Of a stretch of 64,000 bases of DNA, positions 1-8,346 are shown in pieces. Numbering within the stretch: the first letter of the stretch is position 1; every line of letters begins with the position of its first letter. The DNA is taken from NCBI GenBank assembly GCA_036012865.1, contig DASCQC010000004.1, forward strand, positions 3,499 to 67,498, given 5' to 3'. This DNA comes from DASCQC01 sp036012865. GTDB taxonomy: Bacteria > Pseudomonadota > Gammaproteobacteria > Comchoanobacterales > Comchoanobacteraceae. The notes beneath the pieces are model-generated. The model was not told where the DNA came from, did not search any database, and worked only from the letters and a program-made list of their open reading frames with translations. The position numbers and the translations under genes are program-made.

Positions 1-1
1 G

Positions 2-1309
2 AAATCGCTAAATATATTTAAGAAGGATTCGAACAATTTAGGTGTTCAAGCCAATGAGAAGATAAAAGCAGGTGAGGTTATCTGCTATTATGTCGGCAAT
101 AAAGTTAGAGACAAGCCGGCAGATATGTCGAACACATTTACTACTTTAGATGGTTATTATGATGCTACAGAAATAGCTAATGTTGCAGCTTTGATCAATC
201 ATGGTGTGCCCAATGCTGTAGTAGGTTATGATATAGAAAAACATAAGCCGATTTTGACTTGCTTGACGGATATAGAAGCAGGAACTGAAATCACTTGGAA
301 TTATGGTCCTGGTTATGTTATGAATGTTCTAGAGTTTTTTGAGTATGATCTTTTAAAAGATAAATGTGATGAACTATATGAGACGCTGATAACAGATAGT
401 CCACTAAAGGGATTTTTATATCAACCAGAAAGACTGGGTCAACAGACTAAATCTCAGAAAAAAGCATCTACGGGTATGTCTGCTCAGATAAGTTTGATTT
501 TACCAGTTAGCGTAAATGCATCATTATTACTTTATGTTTTTACACGCCCTATGGTCTTATTGCAACTTAAGGCTCAAGGTTACCCACACAATAAACTTAA
601 AACTCTATGGGATTATATGATGAAATCCGATGAAGTTGTTGGTTATGTGGAAAATCTTTTGTGGGTTCCAATGATGATTTCTATGAATATGATGCAAGTT
701 GATGATAAAGGTTTTTTTAGTTTAATTGTCAATAAGTTAAAGGATGCATCCAGGGACGCTTTTGAAGAAGTAAAATGGACTGCAGTAGTCAATATTTATT
801 TATCTAATGGCAAACGTGGTTTGCCGGAATCAGATTTCTTCTTAAGTGCAAAATTAATGGCTGAAAGTGTTCTTAGACCTCGGGATGATGGTTCTTTAGA
901 TGTTTTGAATGAAGGTTCCTATGGAGATTTCTTTTATTTTTTAGAACCCAAGGATCAAGCGTTATTATTTAAATCTCTAGAAACCAGTTGTCCACTATTA
1001 TTGAACTCAATGGTAAAGCAATCAATTAAGCCTAAACATGTAGATTCAATGATTATCAACAAAATAAAATATTATTTACCTGAAAATTTGTTTGATTCAC
1101 TTTGCACTATGATTGACAATAAAACAATACCTTCATTTTATAAGTTACTAAAAAAACCAGTTTCTGGACATAACTTTAGGTTGGCAGTTAGTGTGAATCA
1201 ACAACAAAAGGAGAGTATATTATCCAAGAGTCAGTCAGTCTTTTTTAAGGAAGTTGAGGATAAAAAAACAGGTCAATCAACAGGAAAATTTAAAGTGTAT
1301 TTTAGTTAA
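2..1309 (+). CDS. SET-domain protein (putative lysine methyltransferase), 5' end outside window
   Basis: The frame is open from base 2, upstream of the first ATG at 125, so the gene starts to the left of the window. The upstream codons read GVQANEKIKAGEVICYYVG, the usual N-terminal SET motif. After the ATG come NHGVPNA (the NHxxxPN SAM/catalytic motif) and GTEITWNYG (the C-terminal GEEITxDYG motif). A SET domain is therefore directly visible across about the first 330 bases. SET domains transfer methyl groups from SAM to protein lysines. Intracellular bacteria such as Legionella (RomA/LegAS4) and Chlamydia (NUE) use them as secreted histone methyltransferases. The remaining 300 or so residues match no family I know and show no obvious membrane segment. 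Secretion and a host target are inference; a bacterial substrate such as a ribosomal protein is also possible. Confidence 0.8.
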   Translation, partial: KSLNIFKKDSNNLGVQANEKIKAGEVICYYVGNKVRDKPADMSNTFTTLDGYYDATEIANVAALINHGVPNAVVGYDIEKHKPILTCLTDIEAGTEITWNYGPGYVMNVLEFFEYDLLKDKCDELYETLITDSPLKGFLYQPERLGQQTKSQKKASTGMSAQISLILPVSVNASLLLYVFTRPMVLLQLKAQGYPHNKLKTLWDYMMKSDEVVGYVENLLWVPMMISMNMMQVDDKGFFSLIVNKLKDASRDAFEEVKWTAVVNIYLSNGKRGLPESDFFLSAKLMAESVLRPRDDGSLDVLNEGSYGDFFYFLEPKDQALLFKSLETSCPLLLNSMVKQSIKPKHVDSMIINKIKYYLPENLFDSLCTMIDNKTIPSFYKLLKKPVSGHNFRLAVSVNQQQKESILSKSQSVFFKEVEDKKTGQSTGKFKVYFS

Positions 1310-1700
1310 TCAATGGTTTATTTCTTTGTGAGCTAGTATGCCCTTATCTGTAGAGATTTGTTAATATTAAATGTGGTTATGTTATTTCCCTAATGATTTA
1401 TTGTTGTTTTTTTCAATTCTTTTATTGAAGGGCTGGTTTTAGCTGGGTCAGGAGAAGAGAACCTTCCTGCTCGAGTGGCTTGCCTGGGTTTATTCTTGGG
1501 GTGTTGTTACTCTCTATTCTTGAGTCTTATAGGTCATGGTTATACAAGAGAGGCTTTATTCACAACTGCTGAATACACGTGTTTTCAATTGATCTTAATA
1601 TGTTTTGAATGAAGTCATGGGTCTGTTCTTTTTCATGGGTTAGCTTTTTCAGAACCTCTATGCTGAGGGAAAACGGTGTTGCCATTGTATGTTTATTTTC
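1310..1700. other. 391-base intergenic stretch without a supported gene
   Basis: It lies between the SET gene and the convergent repeat-protein gene. Several stop codons interrupt all frames. A plus-strand frame at 1609-1884 has no ribosome binding site and runs antisense to the better-supported minus-strand gene. I see no tRNA and no clear hairpin terminator. Confidence 0.5.
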
Positions 1701-2612
1701 TCAACGTTTTGATTTTTCTGGTTTATGTGGTATGTTTGGTTTTACGATCTTTGTGTTGGCGGCATCAGGTGGTAGGGCTCCGTCTGGGCTTTCGGAAGAT
1801 ATGAATGTGCTTGAAGTTGACGGTCTACTTTTGAGAGAAGTAACGCTAGAAGTTTCTTTGCGCGAAAATGGTTTAGATAAATAATGCGATCCTAGAGTGA
1901 CTGGCAGCATGATAGTTTTAAACACTAAGTCAACGTAGGGAAAGCTATTATCTTTAAAGTAGCCTTTGGTATACCCTTGCTTATAGAGACGATGAACTTT
2001 AATCCATGATTTGGGTAGTGGGTATCCCTTAGGACTCAATTTTTGCAAGGCTGCTAGAGATGAAAGAGACAAAGATAAACTGACTCTTTCTGATACTTCC
2101 CCCACAGATTTCATGGATAATACTATGGGGAGCAACACAGCTTTAAAGACTAAACCATCATAAGGAAATCGGTTGTGTTTGAAATAGCGACTGGAATAAC
2201 CTTCTTTGTACAATAAATAAACTTGAGCTTGTGCTAAGGTGAAAGGCCAATTGCTTAATCTTTTTTCTAGGGCATTGATGTGACTGTTAGATTTATTTAG
2301 AACTTGCATGCGATGAAGGTTCCAACTATTGTATGAGCCTGAATTAAGATCATCGCTTTTTAAGTAGTTTGTTTCTTCTTGGCTTAGAGGTGTGTCAGGA
2401 AGTTCGACTATTTTTTCAACGAGTTTATTGTAGGCTTGATTGATTGTGTCTTCTTTAAGGTAGCCTAGCTGTTTGAGCACAAGAATAGTGTAGATGTCAT
2501 AGCTTTTATTGTCTATCTCTAATTGATAGTCAGCATGGTATCGGTGGGTTCTTAAGAATTCCCATATTTTTTTGTCCATTTTGCTTGTATCTAAGTTATC
2601 TTCGTTCATCAT
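1701..2612 (-). CDS. Hypothetical protein with three ~45-residue internal repeats
   Basis: A 303-residue protein of unknown function. The start at 2612 is supported by AAGGAG six bases upstream. Two clear repeats sit at about residues 122-166 and 195-240, sharing the pattern LYKxGYxxxYFKxNxFPYxxLVFKxxxLPxxL. A weaker copy near residues 40-85 has ILVLKQLGY and KLVEKIVELP at matching positions. Repeats of this size suggest a helical repeat or small tandem domain. The tail, about residues 250-303, is rich in Ser, Pro and Lys and is probably disordered. There is no signal peptide. I know of no family with this repeat, and its place between a SET protein and an LPS gene says nothing firm about its job. 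Confidence 0.7.
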   Translation of the reverse strand: MMNEDNLDTSKMDKKIWEFLRTHRYHADYQLEIDNKSYDIYTILVLKQLGYLKEDTINQAYNKLVEKIVELPDTPLSQEETNYLKSDDLNSGSYNSWNLHRMQVLNKSNSHINALEKRLSNWPFTLAQAQVYLLYKEGYSSRYFKHNRFPYDGLVFKAVLLPIVLSMKSVGEVSERVSLSLSLSSLAALQKLSPKGYPLPKSWIKVHRLYKQGYTKGYFKDNSFPYVDLVFKTIMLPVTLGSHYLSKPFSRKETSSVTSLKSRPSTSSTFISSESPDGALPPDAANTKIVKPNIPHKPEKSKR

Positions 2613-2764
2613 TGCTTGCTCCTTTATAATAACCTCATGTTGTTATGGTAATTATAGGCGATAAATATAAATTTTTCTGAAATATAGGGTCGGTAGATGA
2701 TAATTATGTTCGGATGAACATTTTTCTAGTTGAATTCGGGGCGGTTTTTATTATGGGAGGATGA

Positions 2765-3520
2765 TTATTTATGGGGCTGTTGATGATTTTCCCATAATTT
2801 TGCTTCTTTCATAAAACTATAATAGGCACACATGAAGGCTAAAATAAACCCGCGAGTACCAAATAAAAATGAACGTTGCAGAAAGTATTTTTTGATAAAA
2901 GATAGTGGAAAAACAAACACTAATTTTAGGGTGGATGAGTGCTTGCGTTGAAGAAATTTTTCATGGGCTCGTAATGTGCTGTAGTTATCTATTTCATTTT
3001 GAAATTCTTTAATAGTTTCTTTCGAATGGTGTAAAATAAGGTTGTGAAGTTTGCTGATTTTTCCAGAGATCAGAAGGCTTTCATGAACAAGGTTGTGGGT
3101 GTTGTACTTGGCTTGGTTGCGTTTGAAAAGTCGAGTATGATAGTCGAGATGAATGCCTGTTGGGGGCATTTTTCTGAGAAACTCATTGCGGTTGGGGAGC
3201 TGATAGGCGACAGCAGTAACATCCTTGGAAAGGGTCTGTTTGATCTCGGCTTGTAATTCAGCAGAGATGCGTTCGTCAGCATCAATATTCAAACACCAGC
3301 TGTAGCGACATTGATTGAGTGCCAACTGTTTTTGTTTAGCATAGCCCAACCAGGGTTGGTGGATAACAGTGGCCCCGAAGTCTTGGCAAATGTTAACGGT
3401 GTTGTCTTGGCTGCCACTATCAACAATGATGATCTCATCGCAAAACTCTATGGATTGTAAGGCTGCAAGTACTTTATTTTCTTCATTATAGACGATCATA
3501 AACGCACTGATTTTTTGCAT
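2765..3520 (-). CDS. Family 2 glycosyltransferase, WaaE/KdtX-like (LPS core)
   Basis: A 251-residue GT-A fold glycosyltransferase. The N-terminus reads MQKISAFMIVYNEE, followed by DEIIIVDSGSQDNT, which binds the nucleotide sugar, and NIDADERIS, which holds the metal-binding DxD-like site. This layout and length match the WaaE/KdtX group, which adds glucose or a similar sugar to the heptose region of the LPS inner core at the cytoplasmic membrane face. I chose the ATG at 3520 because family members begin with this sequence; a GTG at 3544 would add eight residues of no family resemblance. The sugar donor and acceptor cannot be read from the sequence. It stands alone here, but gmhA and a DegT aminotransferase lie 9 kb away. 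Confidence 0.8.
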   Translation of the reverse strand: MQKISAFMIVYNEENKVLAALQSIEFCDEIIIVDSGSQDNTVNICQDFGATVIHQPWLGYAKQKQLALNQCRYSWCLNIDADERISAELQAEIKQTLSKDVTAVAYQLPNRNEFLRKMPPTGIHLDYHTRLFKRNQAKYNTHNLVHESLLISGKISKLHNLILHHSKETIKEFQNEIDNYSTLRAHEKFLQRKHSSTLKLVFVFPLSFIKKYFLQRSFLFGTRGFILAFMCAYYSFMKEAKLWENHQQPHK

Positions 3521-3837
3521 GAGTCTTATTCCGATTGAGTTCACTCATCATAAACTATTTGTTCACACATTGTCATCTCTTACCTCCGTGCAATATTAGG
3601 AGGATACAGTGTTGTACTCATATCAAGTTTCATCAAATTTTGATACATCATCAATGAAGTAGGCGAAAGATGAGTTATTTTATATCCCTTGGTTAATTGA
3701 GTCCTGGTTTATTTTCTTTGTGAGAGACTATTTTTAGTTTTTTTTTAAATATCAGTGTATTAATAAGTAAAATCTTTAGGTTTTTTCAGGGGTATGTGCT
3801 AGTATATAGTCCTTTAAATGCTTAGTCTATGGAATAA
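3521..3837 (+). promoter_or_regulatory. Divergent intergenic region and probable deaD leader
   Basis: This 317-base region separates the glycosyltransferase and deaD, which are transcribed away from each other. A TGC-TAGTAT extended -10 element lies at 3797-3805, 33 bases before the deaD start, with only a weak -35 candidate. T-rich tracts around 3737-3748 could belong to a leader. In other gammaproteobacteria deaD/csdA has a long regulated leader, but I see no definite structure here. Confidence 0.35.
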
Positions 3838-5727
3838 ATGATGACAGATCAAGAAATTAGCTTTGATAATCTAGGTTTAGCCCCAGAGGTTGTTGATGCT
3901 GTACATAACTTAGGTTATGAAACACCCACGCCTATTCAAATTGAAGCTATACCGCTTGTTCTTAAAGGAACAGATTTGATTGCGCAAGCTCAGACAGGAA
4001 CGGGTAAAACGGCTGCTTTTGCCTTGCCTCTTTTATCTCGTATTGATGCTAAACTTCGTTGTCCGCAGGTATTAGTTTTAACGCCTACGCGAGAATTGTC
4101 GATCCAAGTCTCTGAAGCTTTTCAAAGTTATGCAAAAAAAACAACTGGCTTTCATGTGGTTCCTATTTACGGTGGGCAAGATTATCGCCAGCAGCTAAGG
4201 GCTCTTGATCGAGGTGTTCATGTTGTTGTGGGTACTCCTGGTCGAGTCATGGATCACATTCGTAAAGGTACACTGAAATTAGAATCATTGAGCTGCTTGG
4301 TTTTAGACGAAGCAGATGAAATGCTTCGAATGGGTTTTATTGATGATGTTGAATGGGTTCTTCAGCAAATACCTAATGAACATCAAACCGTTCTATTTTC
4401 AGCAACCATGCCAAGCGCTATTAAAAAAATAGCCAATACTTATTTAAAAACGCCCGAAGTGCTCAATATTAAGGTCAAGAAAGCAGAGGCAAATTTGATT
4501 CATCAACATTACTGCCGAGTGACCAATGCACAAAAAATGGATGCGTTGACAAGAATTCTTGAGATTGAAGAAACCGATGGAAGCATTGTTTTCGTAAGAA
4601 CTAAAACACAAACCGTGGAGCTTAAAGATAAACTATTAGCCAGAGGGTTTGCTGTGGATGCTCTTAACGGGGATGTTGCACAAAGGGTTCGTGAATTGGT
4701 TGTCAATCAATTCAGGAAAGGCAAGTTAGATGTATTAATTGCAACCGATGTAGCTGCCCGAGGACTCGATGTTCCAAGAACCAGTCATGTGATTAATTAT
4801 GATGCTCCGTATGATATTGAATCCTACATTCATCGTATTGGACGAACTGGGCGCGCAGGAAAAGAGGGGGATGCTATCCTTTTTATTACACCGCGAGAGA
4901 ATAGGTTATTAAAATCAATTGAAAGGGCTACTCAAAAAACAGTTGAACTGATGAAGTTGCCTAGTAATAAAGAAGTGAATGTTCATCGGATAGCACAGTT
5001 TAAGCAACGCATTACCGAGAAACTTTCGAATGAAGATGATTTGGCTCCGTATGTTAAGGTGATTGAATCTTATCAATCAGAGCACGATGTACCGGAAGTT
5101 AAAATTGCCGCAGCATTGGTGAGTATGATTCAAGGTGATGGGTCATTATTGCTCGAAAACCCTAATGAGAAGCGGCCTCAAGTCAACGAGTCAGATCAAC
5201 GAAGATCTAGAAACAATAAAGAAGATAGAAAGCATTCCAAGCCTCGAGGAGCTATGCCTGGTAAAGGTATGCAGCGTTTTAGGATTGAAGTCGGAAGAGA
5301 TCATCAAGTTAAGCCTGGAAATATTGTGGGTGCTATTGCTAATGAAGCCGGCGTGGATAGTGAACATATTGGTGAAATAGAAATCTATGACACTTTTAGC
5401 ACCGTTGATCTTCCTGACAGCATGCCTAAATCTATTCAACAAGTTTTGAAGAAGACAAGAGTTTGTGGTAAACCTCTTAACCTTACCCCACAAAGCAAAG
5501 AAGGTTTTCATTCTTCAGATCGTAAGTACCAGAAAAAAAGTAAAGATGAACGAGGTTTTAAGTCATCGTCAAAGGGAAAAGGTTTTGGTAAAAGGTATTC
5601 TGAAGGAAAAAGTCACTCTCATCAAGACAAAAGAAACAAGCCAGAGAGTTTCGATAAAAAGACTTTGTCTCTTAAAAGGAAGCCGAAAAAAGATTCTAAG
5701 CGAATAAAAGATAAAGATTCTAAATAA
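3838..5727 (+). CDS. deaD: ATP-dependent DEAD-box RNA helicase DeaD/CsdA
   Basis: A 629-residue RNA helicase that unwinds duplexes during ribosome assembly, mRNA decay and cold adaptation. Visible motifs in order are AQTGTGKT (51-58), PTREL, TPGR, DEAD (157-160), SAT (188-190), ARGLDV and HRIGRTGR. A DbpA-type RNA-binding domain follows at about residues 480-550, starting RFRIEVGRDHQVKPGNIVG. The last 75 residues are very rich in Lys, Ser and Arg and resemble the disordered RNA-binding tail of DeaD. Length matches the E. coli protein (629). This domain set separates DeaD from the shorter RhlE, SrmB and DbpA. Two adjacent ATGs make the exact start uncertain by one codon. Confidence 0.95.
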   Translation: MMTDQEISFDNLGLAPEVVDAVHNLGYETPTPIQIEAIPLVLKGTDLIAQAQTGTGKTAAFALPLLSRIDAKLRCPQVLVLTPTRELSIQVSEAFQSYAKKTTGFHVVPIYGGQDYRQQLRALDRGVHVVVGTPGRVMDHIRKGTLKLESLSCLVLDEADEMLRMGFIDDVEWVLQQIPNEHQTVLFSATMPSAIKKIANTYLKTPEVLNIKVKKAEANLIHQHYCRVTNAQKMDALTRILEIEETDGSIVFVRTKTQTVELKDKLLARGFAVDALNGDVAQRVRELVVNQFRKGKLDVLIATDVAARGLDVPRTSHVINYDAPYDIESYIHRIGRTGRAGKEGDAILFITPRENRLLKSIERATQKTVELMKLPSNKEVNVHRIAQFKQRITEKLSNEDDLAPYVKVIESYQSEHDVPEVKIAAALVSMIQGDGSLLLENPNEKRPQVNESDQRRSRNNKEDRKHSKPRGAMPGKGMQRFRIEVGRDHQVKPGNIVGAIANEAGVDSEHIGEIEIYDTFSTVDLPDSMPKSIQQVLKKTRVCGKPLNLTPQSKEGFHSSDRKYQKKSKDERGFKSSSKGKGFGKRYSEGKSHSHQDKRNKPESFDKKTLSLKRKPKKDSKRIKDKDSK

Positions 5728-5815
5728 GTACTTGCTACCAGTTCTTGTGGCTAGCTAGGTTGTGCCGTTTAGTGTTCTGTGGTACCATTCGGAAAAACTA
5801 AGAGAGGTTCTGAGA

Positions 5816-6802
5816 ATGACATCGTATATGGACAGGTCGGATGTTCCGACAAGCGACAATTCAATAGGTAAAATAAGTCAACGCCGTTTGGGAAAAAAAT
5901 CGCCGAAAGATTCATTGAGTAAGAGGTTCTTAGTGACCATGGGGTCATTGAGTGGGATTACAGCGATCCATTTAATCGCAGAGACTTTGTTTGTTGGCTT
6001 ATTAGCCTACACCCTTCCTTGGGCCGCATCGTTGTCATTGAGTCAGTATTTTCTTCTTTTGATGTTGTCATTTACACCTGTTTTCTTGGTGTTTAGTGGG
6101 CTGTTATTTGGAGGCCTGTATTTATTTTTTAAAGAGTCATGGTTCGGGGGTGTTTTTTTTCCTTGGGCGTATGCTCTTAACAAGACTTTGGATGTGTTTT
6201 TACCTGGTTTTTTCCAACAATCTAAAAATGCTTATGATTATATTAAAGGTAAGAATGCTTGGTTTTTGTTAGTGTGTGCAAATATAGATCAATTATATCA
6301 TCAGCTTACAAGTCTTTTCCCGGATATTTATGTTTTTCAAGCTCTTGAATTTATCTTGAAATCAGGTTTTCATAACATCAAGGTTTATATGCAAAAAGTT
6401 AACATCCTATTGGATGTTTTATTTTCTGTTGCTTACGCTATTTGTAACCCGGACAACGGTGATGATATTCAACAATCTCCTTTTGTGATGTTTTGTCGTG
6501 ATGGGTTTGAATGGCTTAGCGTATCTTTTAAGTGTTTATTGGTTTGTTTGTTTTATCCTGGTGGAGGAGTTCTTTTACAAGCGACTTTGTACGGTGCCAT
6601 TTATTATGGGAAACAATACGCCATGGACGAAATGTTGGACTGGGTGGCTAAGTCAGTACAACCTGAGGGGCACTTTGAAAACTTTCATTCTAGGTTATTA
6701 GAGGATTTAGCTGGTGATTTTAAAAATGTGACTAAACCCTTGGCTTCTGATCCTGATCGTCAGAGGACAGACAAGAAAGCTGAGCGATGTAGTGTAAGCT
6801 AA
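5816..6802 (+). CDS. Multi-span membrane protein, unknown function
   Basis: A 328-residue protein from the ATG at 5816, which has AGAGAGG eight bases upstream; a GTG at 5762 opens the same frame but lacks such a site. The first 45 residues are polar and basic. Strongly hydrophobic segments follow at about residues 45-75 and 80-110, with more near 145 and 235-265. The C-terminal 50 residues are charged. I recognise no family. It lies 88 bases after deaD and is followed by two large membrane proteins on the same strand, suggesting a locus of envelope or vacuole-membrane proteins. Inner-membrane location is inferred from hydrophobicity alone. Confidence 0.65.
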   Translation: MTSYMDRSDVPTSDNSIGKISQRRLGKKSPKDSLSKRFLVTMGSLSGITAIHLIAETLFVGLLAYTLPWAASLSLSQYFLLLMLSFTPVFLVFSGLLFGGLYLFFKESWFGGVFFPWAYALNKTLDVFLPGFFQQSKNAYDYIKGKNAWFLLVCANIDQLYHQLTSLFPDIYVFQALEFILKSGFHNIKVYMQKVNILLDVLFSVAYAICNPDNGDDIQQSPFVMFCRDGFEWLSVSFKCLLVCLFYPGGGVLLQATLYGAIYYGKQYAMDEMLDWVAKSVQPEGHFENFHSRLLEDLAGDFKNVTKPLASDPDRQRTDKKAERCSVS

Positions 6803-6867
6803 GGGTGAGTTCTTTTTATTCTTGATGGTATCTGTTATGATGACTGAAGAAATCTTGGAGTTTGTGC

Positions 6868-8169
6868 ATGATGAACAAAGGTAAACAAGGAAAAAGTTTT
6901 TTTTCTAGTTTGTACTCGTTTTTATTTGATATCACTGACCAAGTGTTTTTTTTAGCGACTATGTTAGGCAGTGCTTTTGTCTTTTATGCACGGTTTTCCA
7001 TGTTGTCTAATCCTGACGTTCTTAGTTTTATTTATTCAAGCTTGGGTTTGAGCTCGAGTATTATGTTAGACTCTTTCTTCTTGGGAATGCTTTCATATTT
7101 TGCGATTATCCCGCTGTGGTCGGCATGTAGTACCCTTAAATATAAAGAAGATGGGGATAATTGGCTTTCTACGTATTTTTCTTTTTTATTCAATAGGGTT
7201 ATTTCAATACAATCTTATGCGGCTTTCGCTCTTAACTTAATCACTGTTTTAGCACATGTTCCAGTTATATCTGCCTACATCGTTTTAGCCTTATCCCATT
7301 TTTCAAGTGTATGGTTGATGGCAAGCAAGGTCATCAGAAGTTTAGGTGTGGCCACATTTAATGCAGTAGCTTCCTGGGATTTTGCTGGAGCTTTTGCAAG
7401 TATAGCAAGTATTATTTACCAAGTTGGCTGGGCTCTGGTGAGGTCTTGTCAGATCGTTGTGAATTTTGTGGGGAGTGTATTAAATTGGTGTCTGTTTGCA
7501 GTTTTTCAAACACTGGTTACGGCAATCAAAGGTTTTTTTGAATTAATTGCCTTCGGTGTTTCTGCTGTAATTGCCTATTTTACAGTTCCATTTGTTCGTA
7601 ATACCAGTGCCAGTGATTTTAGTGTTGTTAAGGATCCGTGCTTTTATGTGGTGTTAACCTCATTACTTTTATTGTTCGATGTTATATCATTAGGTTCACT
7701 GGCCTTAAATCAGAATATCGCTTTTATTTTAATGTCATGGATGACTGTCTATGTTGTGAATGATGTAGTTTATAATGACCTTTCTGCTGCTTCCATGTTT
7801 TCTGATCGATCTATGATTCATTTAGTGGTAGCTGCAGGTGTTAACGTGTTATGCGCAGCATTTGCTTTACCTTATCTTTTAACAACGGTTTTAACTTTTG
7901 GCATGCCTTTGATCAGCCGGCAGTGGATGGATGAATCTAGGCTTAAAGAGTATTTCAATCCTTCGATCCAGGTAACATCAAAAGGTGTTAAACAACAGGA
8001 GGGTGTTCCGGTAACATCAAACGATTTTGAAAAACAGGAGGGTGATGTTAAACAACAGGAGGGTGCTCCGGTATCATCAAAAGGTTTTGAAAAACAGGGG
8101 GTTGTTGAAAACCTGAGGGCTCGTTTTAAAGCAGTTCAAGAGAGTGTGACTTTTGTGTTTAGTAAGTAA
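6868..8169 (+). CDS. Multi-span membrane protein, paralogue of the next gene
   Basis: A 433-residue protein starting at ATG 6868 with GGAG seven bases upstream. About seven or eight hydrophobic segments fill residues 15-365. It shares long stretches with the product of 8347-9639, for example LGSAF(V/I)FYARF, LSFIYSSLGL, LDSFFLGM, LAHVP and LLFDVIS, so the two arose by duplication. Relative to that gene it has a different middle section (about residues 140-240). The C-terminal tail, after the last membrane segment, contains a 20-residue repeat encoded by a 60-base direct repeat and looks disordered and soluble. No known family. A role in transport or in the host vacuole membrane would be guesswork. 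Confidence 0.65.
   Translation: MMNKGKQGKSFFSSLYSFLFDITDQVFFLATMLGSAFVFYARFSMLSNPDVLSFIYSSLGLSSSIMLDSFFLGMLSYFAIIPLWSACSTLKYKEDGDNWLSTYFSFLFNRVISIQSYAAFALNLITVLAHVPVISAYIVLALSHFSSVWLMASKVIRSLGVATFNAVASWDFAGAFASIASIIYQVGWALVRSCQIVVNFVGSVLNWCLFAVFQTLVTAIKGFFELIAFGVSAVIAYFTVPFVRNTSASDFSVVKDPCFYVVLTSLLLLFDVISLGSLALNQNIAFILMSWMTVYVVNDVVYNDLSAASMFSDRSMIHLVVAAGVNVLCAAFALPYLLTTVLTFGMPLISRQWMDESRLKEYFNPSIQVTSKGVKQQEGVPVTSNDFEKQEGDVKQQEGAPVSSKGFEKQGVVENLRARFKAVQESVTFVFSK
7987..8104 (+). repeat. Two tandem copies of a 60-base in-frame repeat
   Basis: Copy 1 starts at 7987 and copy 2 at 8047; both begin GTTAAACAACAGGAGGGTG. The unit is divisible by three and encodes VKQQEGxPVxSxxFEKQ in each copy. A shorter related piece (GTAACATCAAAAGG) precedes copy 1. 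The near-identity points to a recent duplication, probably by slippage, and the copy number may vary between strains. Confidence 0.85.
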
Positions 8170-8346
8170 GCTTGTTCCAAATAGGGTTGTCGCTGGGAGG
8201 TGACTGCTCTTTTTAGATGAATTTCCAGAAGAAGACATAGGTTTATATGCCTCAAAGCCCGGAATCCAAATGTTTTTTTAAAAATAAAGCTTTTAATAAT
8301 ATTATTTTACTGAGATAATGCCTTATGCGACTTTGAGGATAACTAA

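Noticed and set aside
1609..1884. Plus-strand frame of 91 codons
   Set aside because: It is antisense to the repeat-protein gene, has no ribosome binding site, and its protein looks unlike a real one.
3044..3285. Overlapping frames on both strands inside the glycosyltransferase gene
   Set aside because: They are shadows of a gene with clear family motifs.
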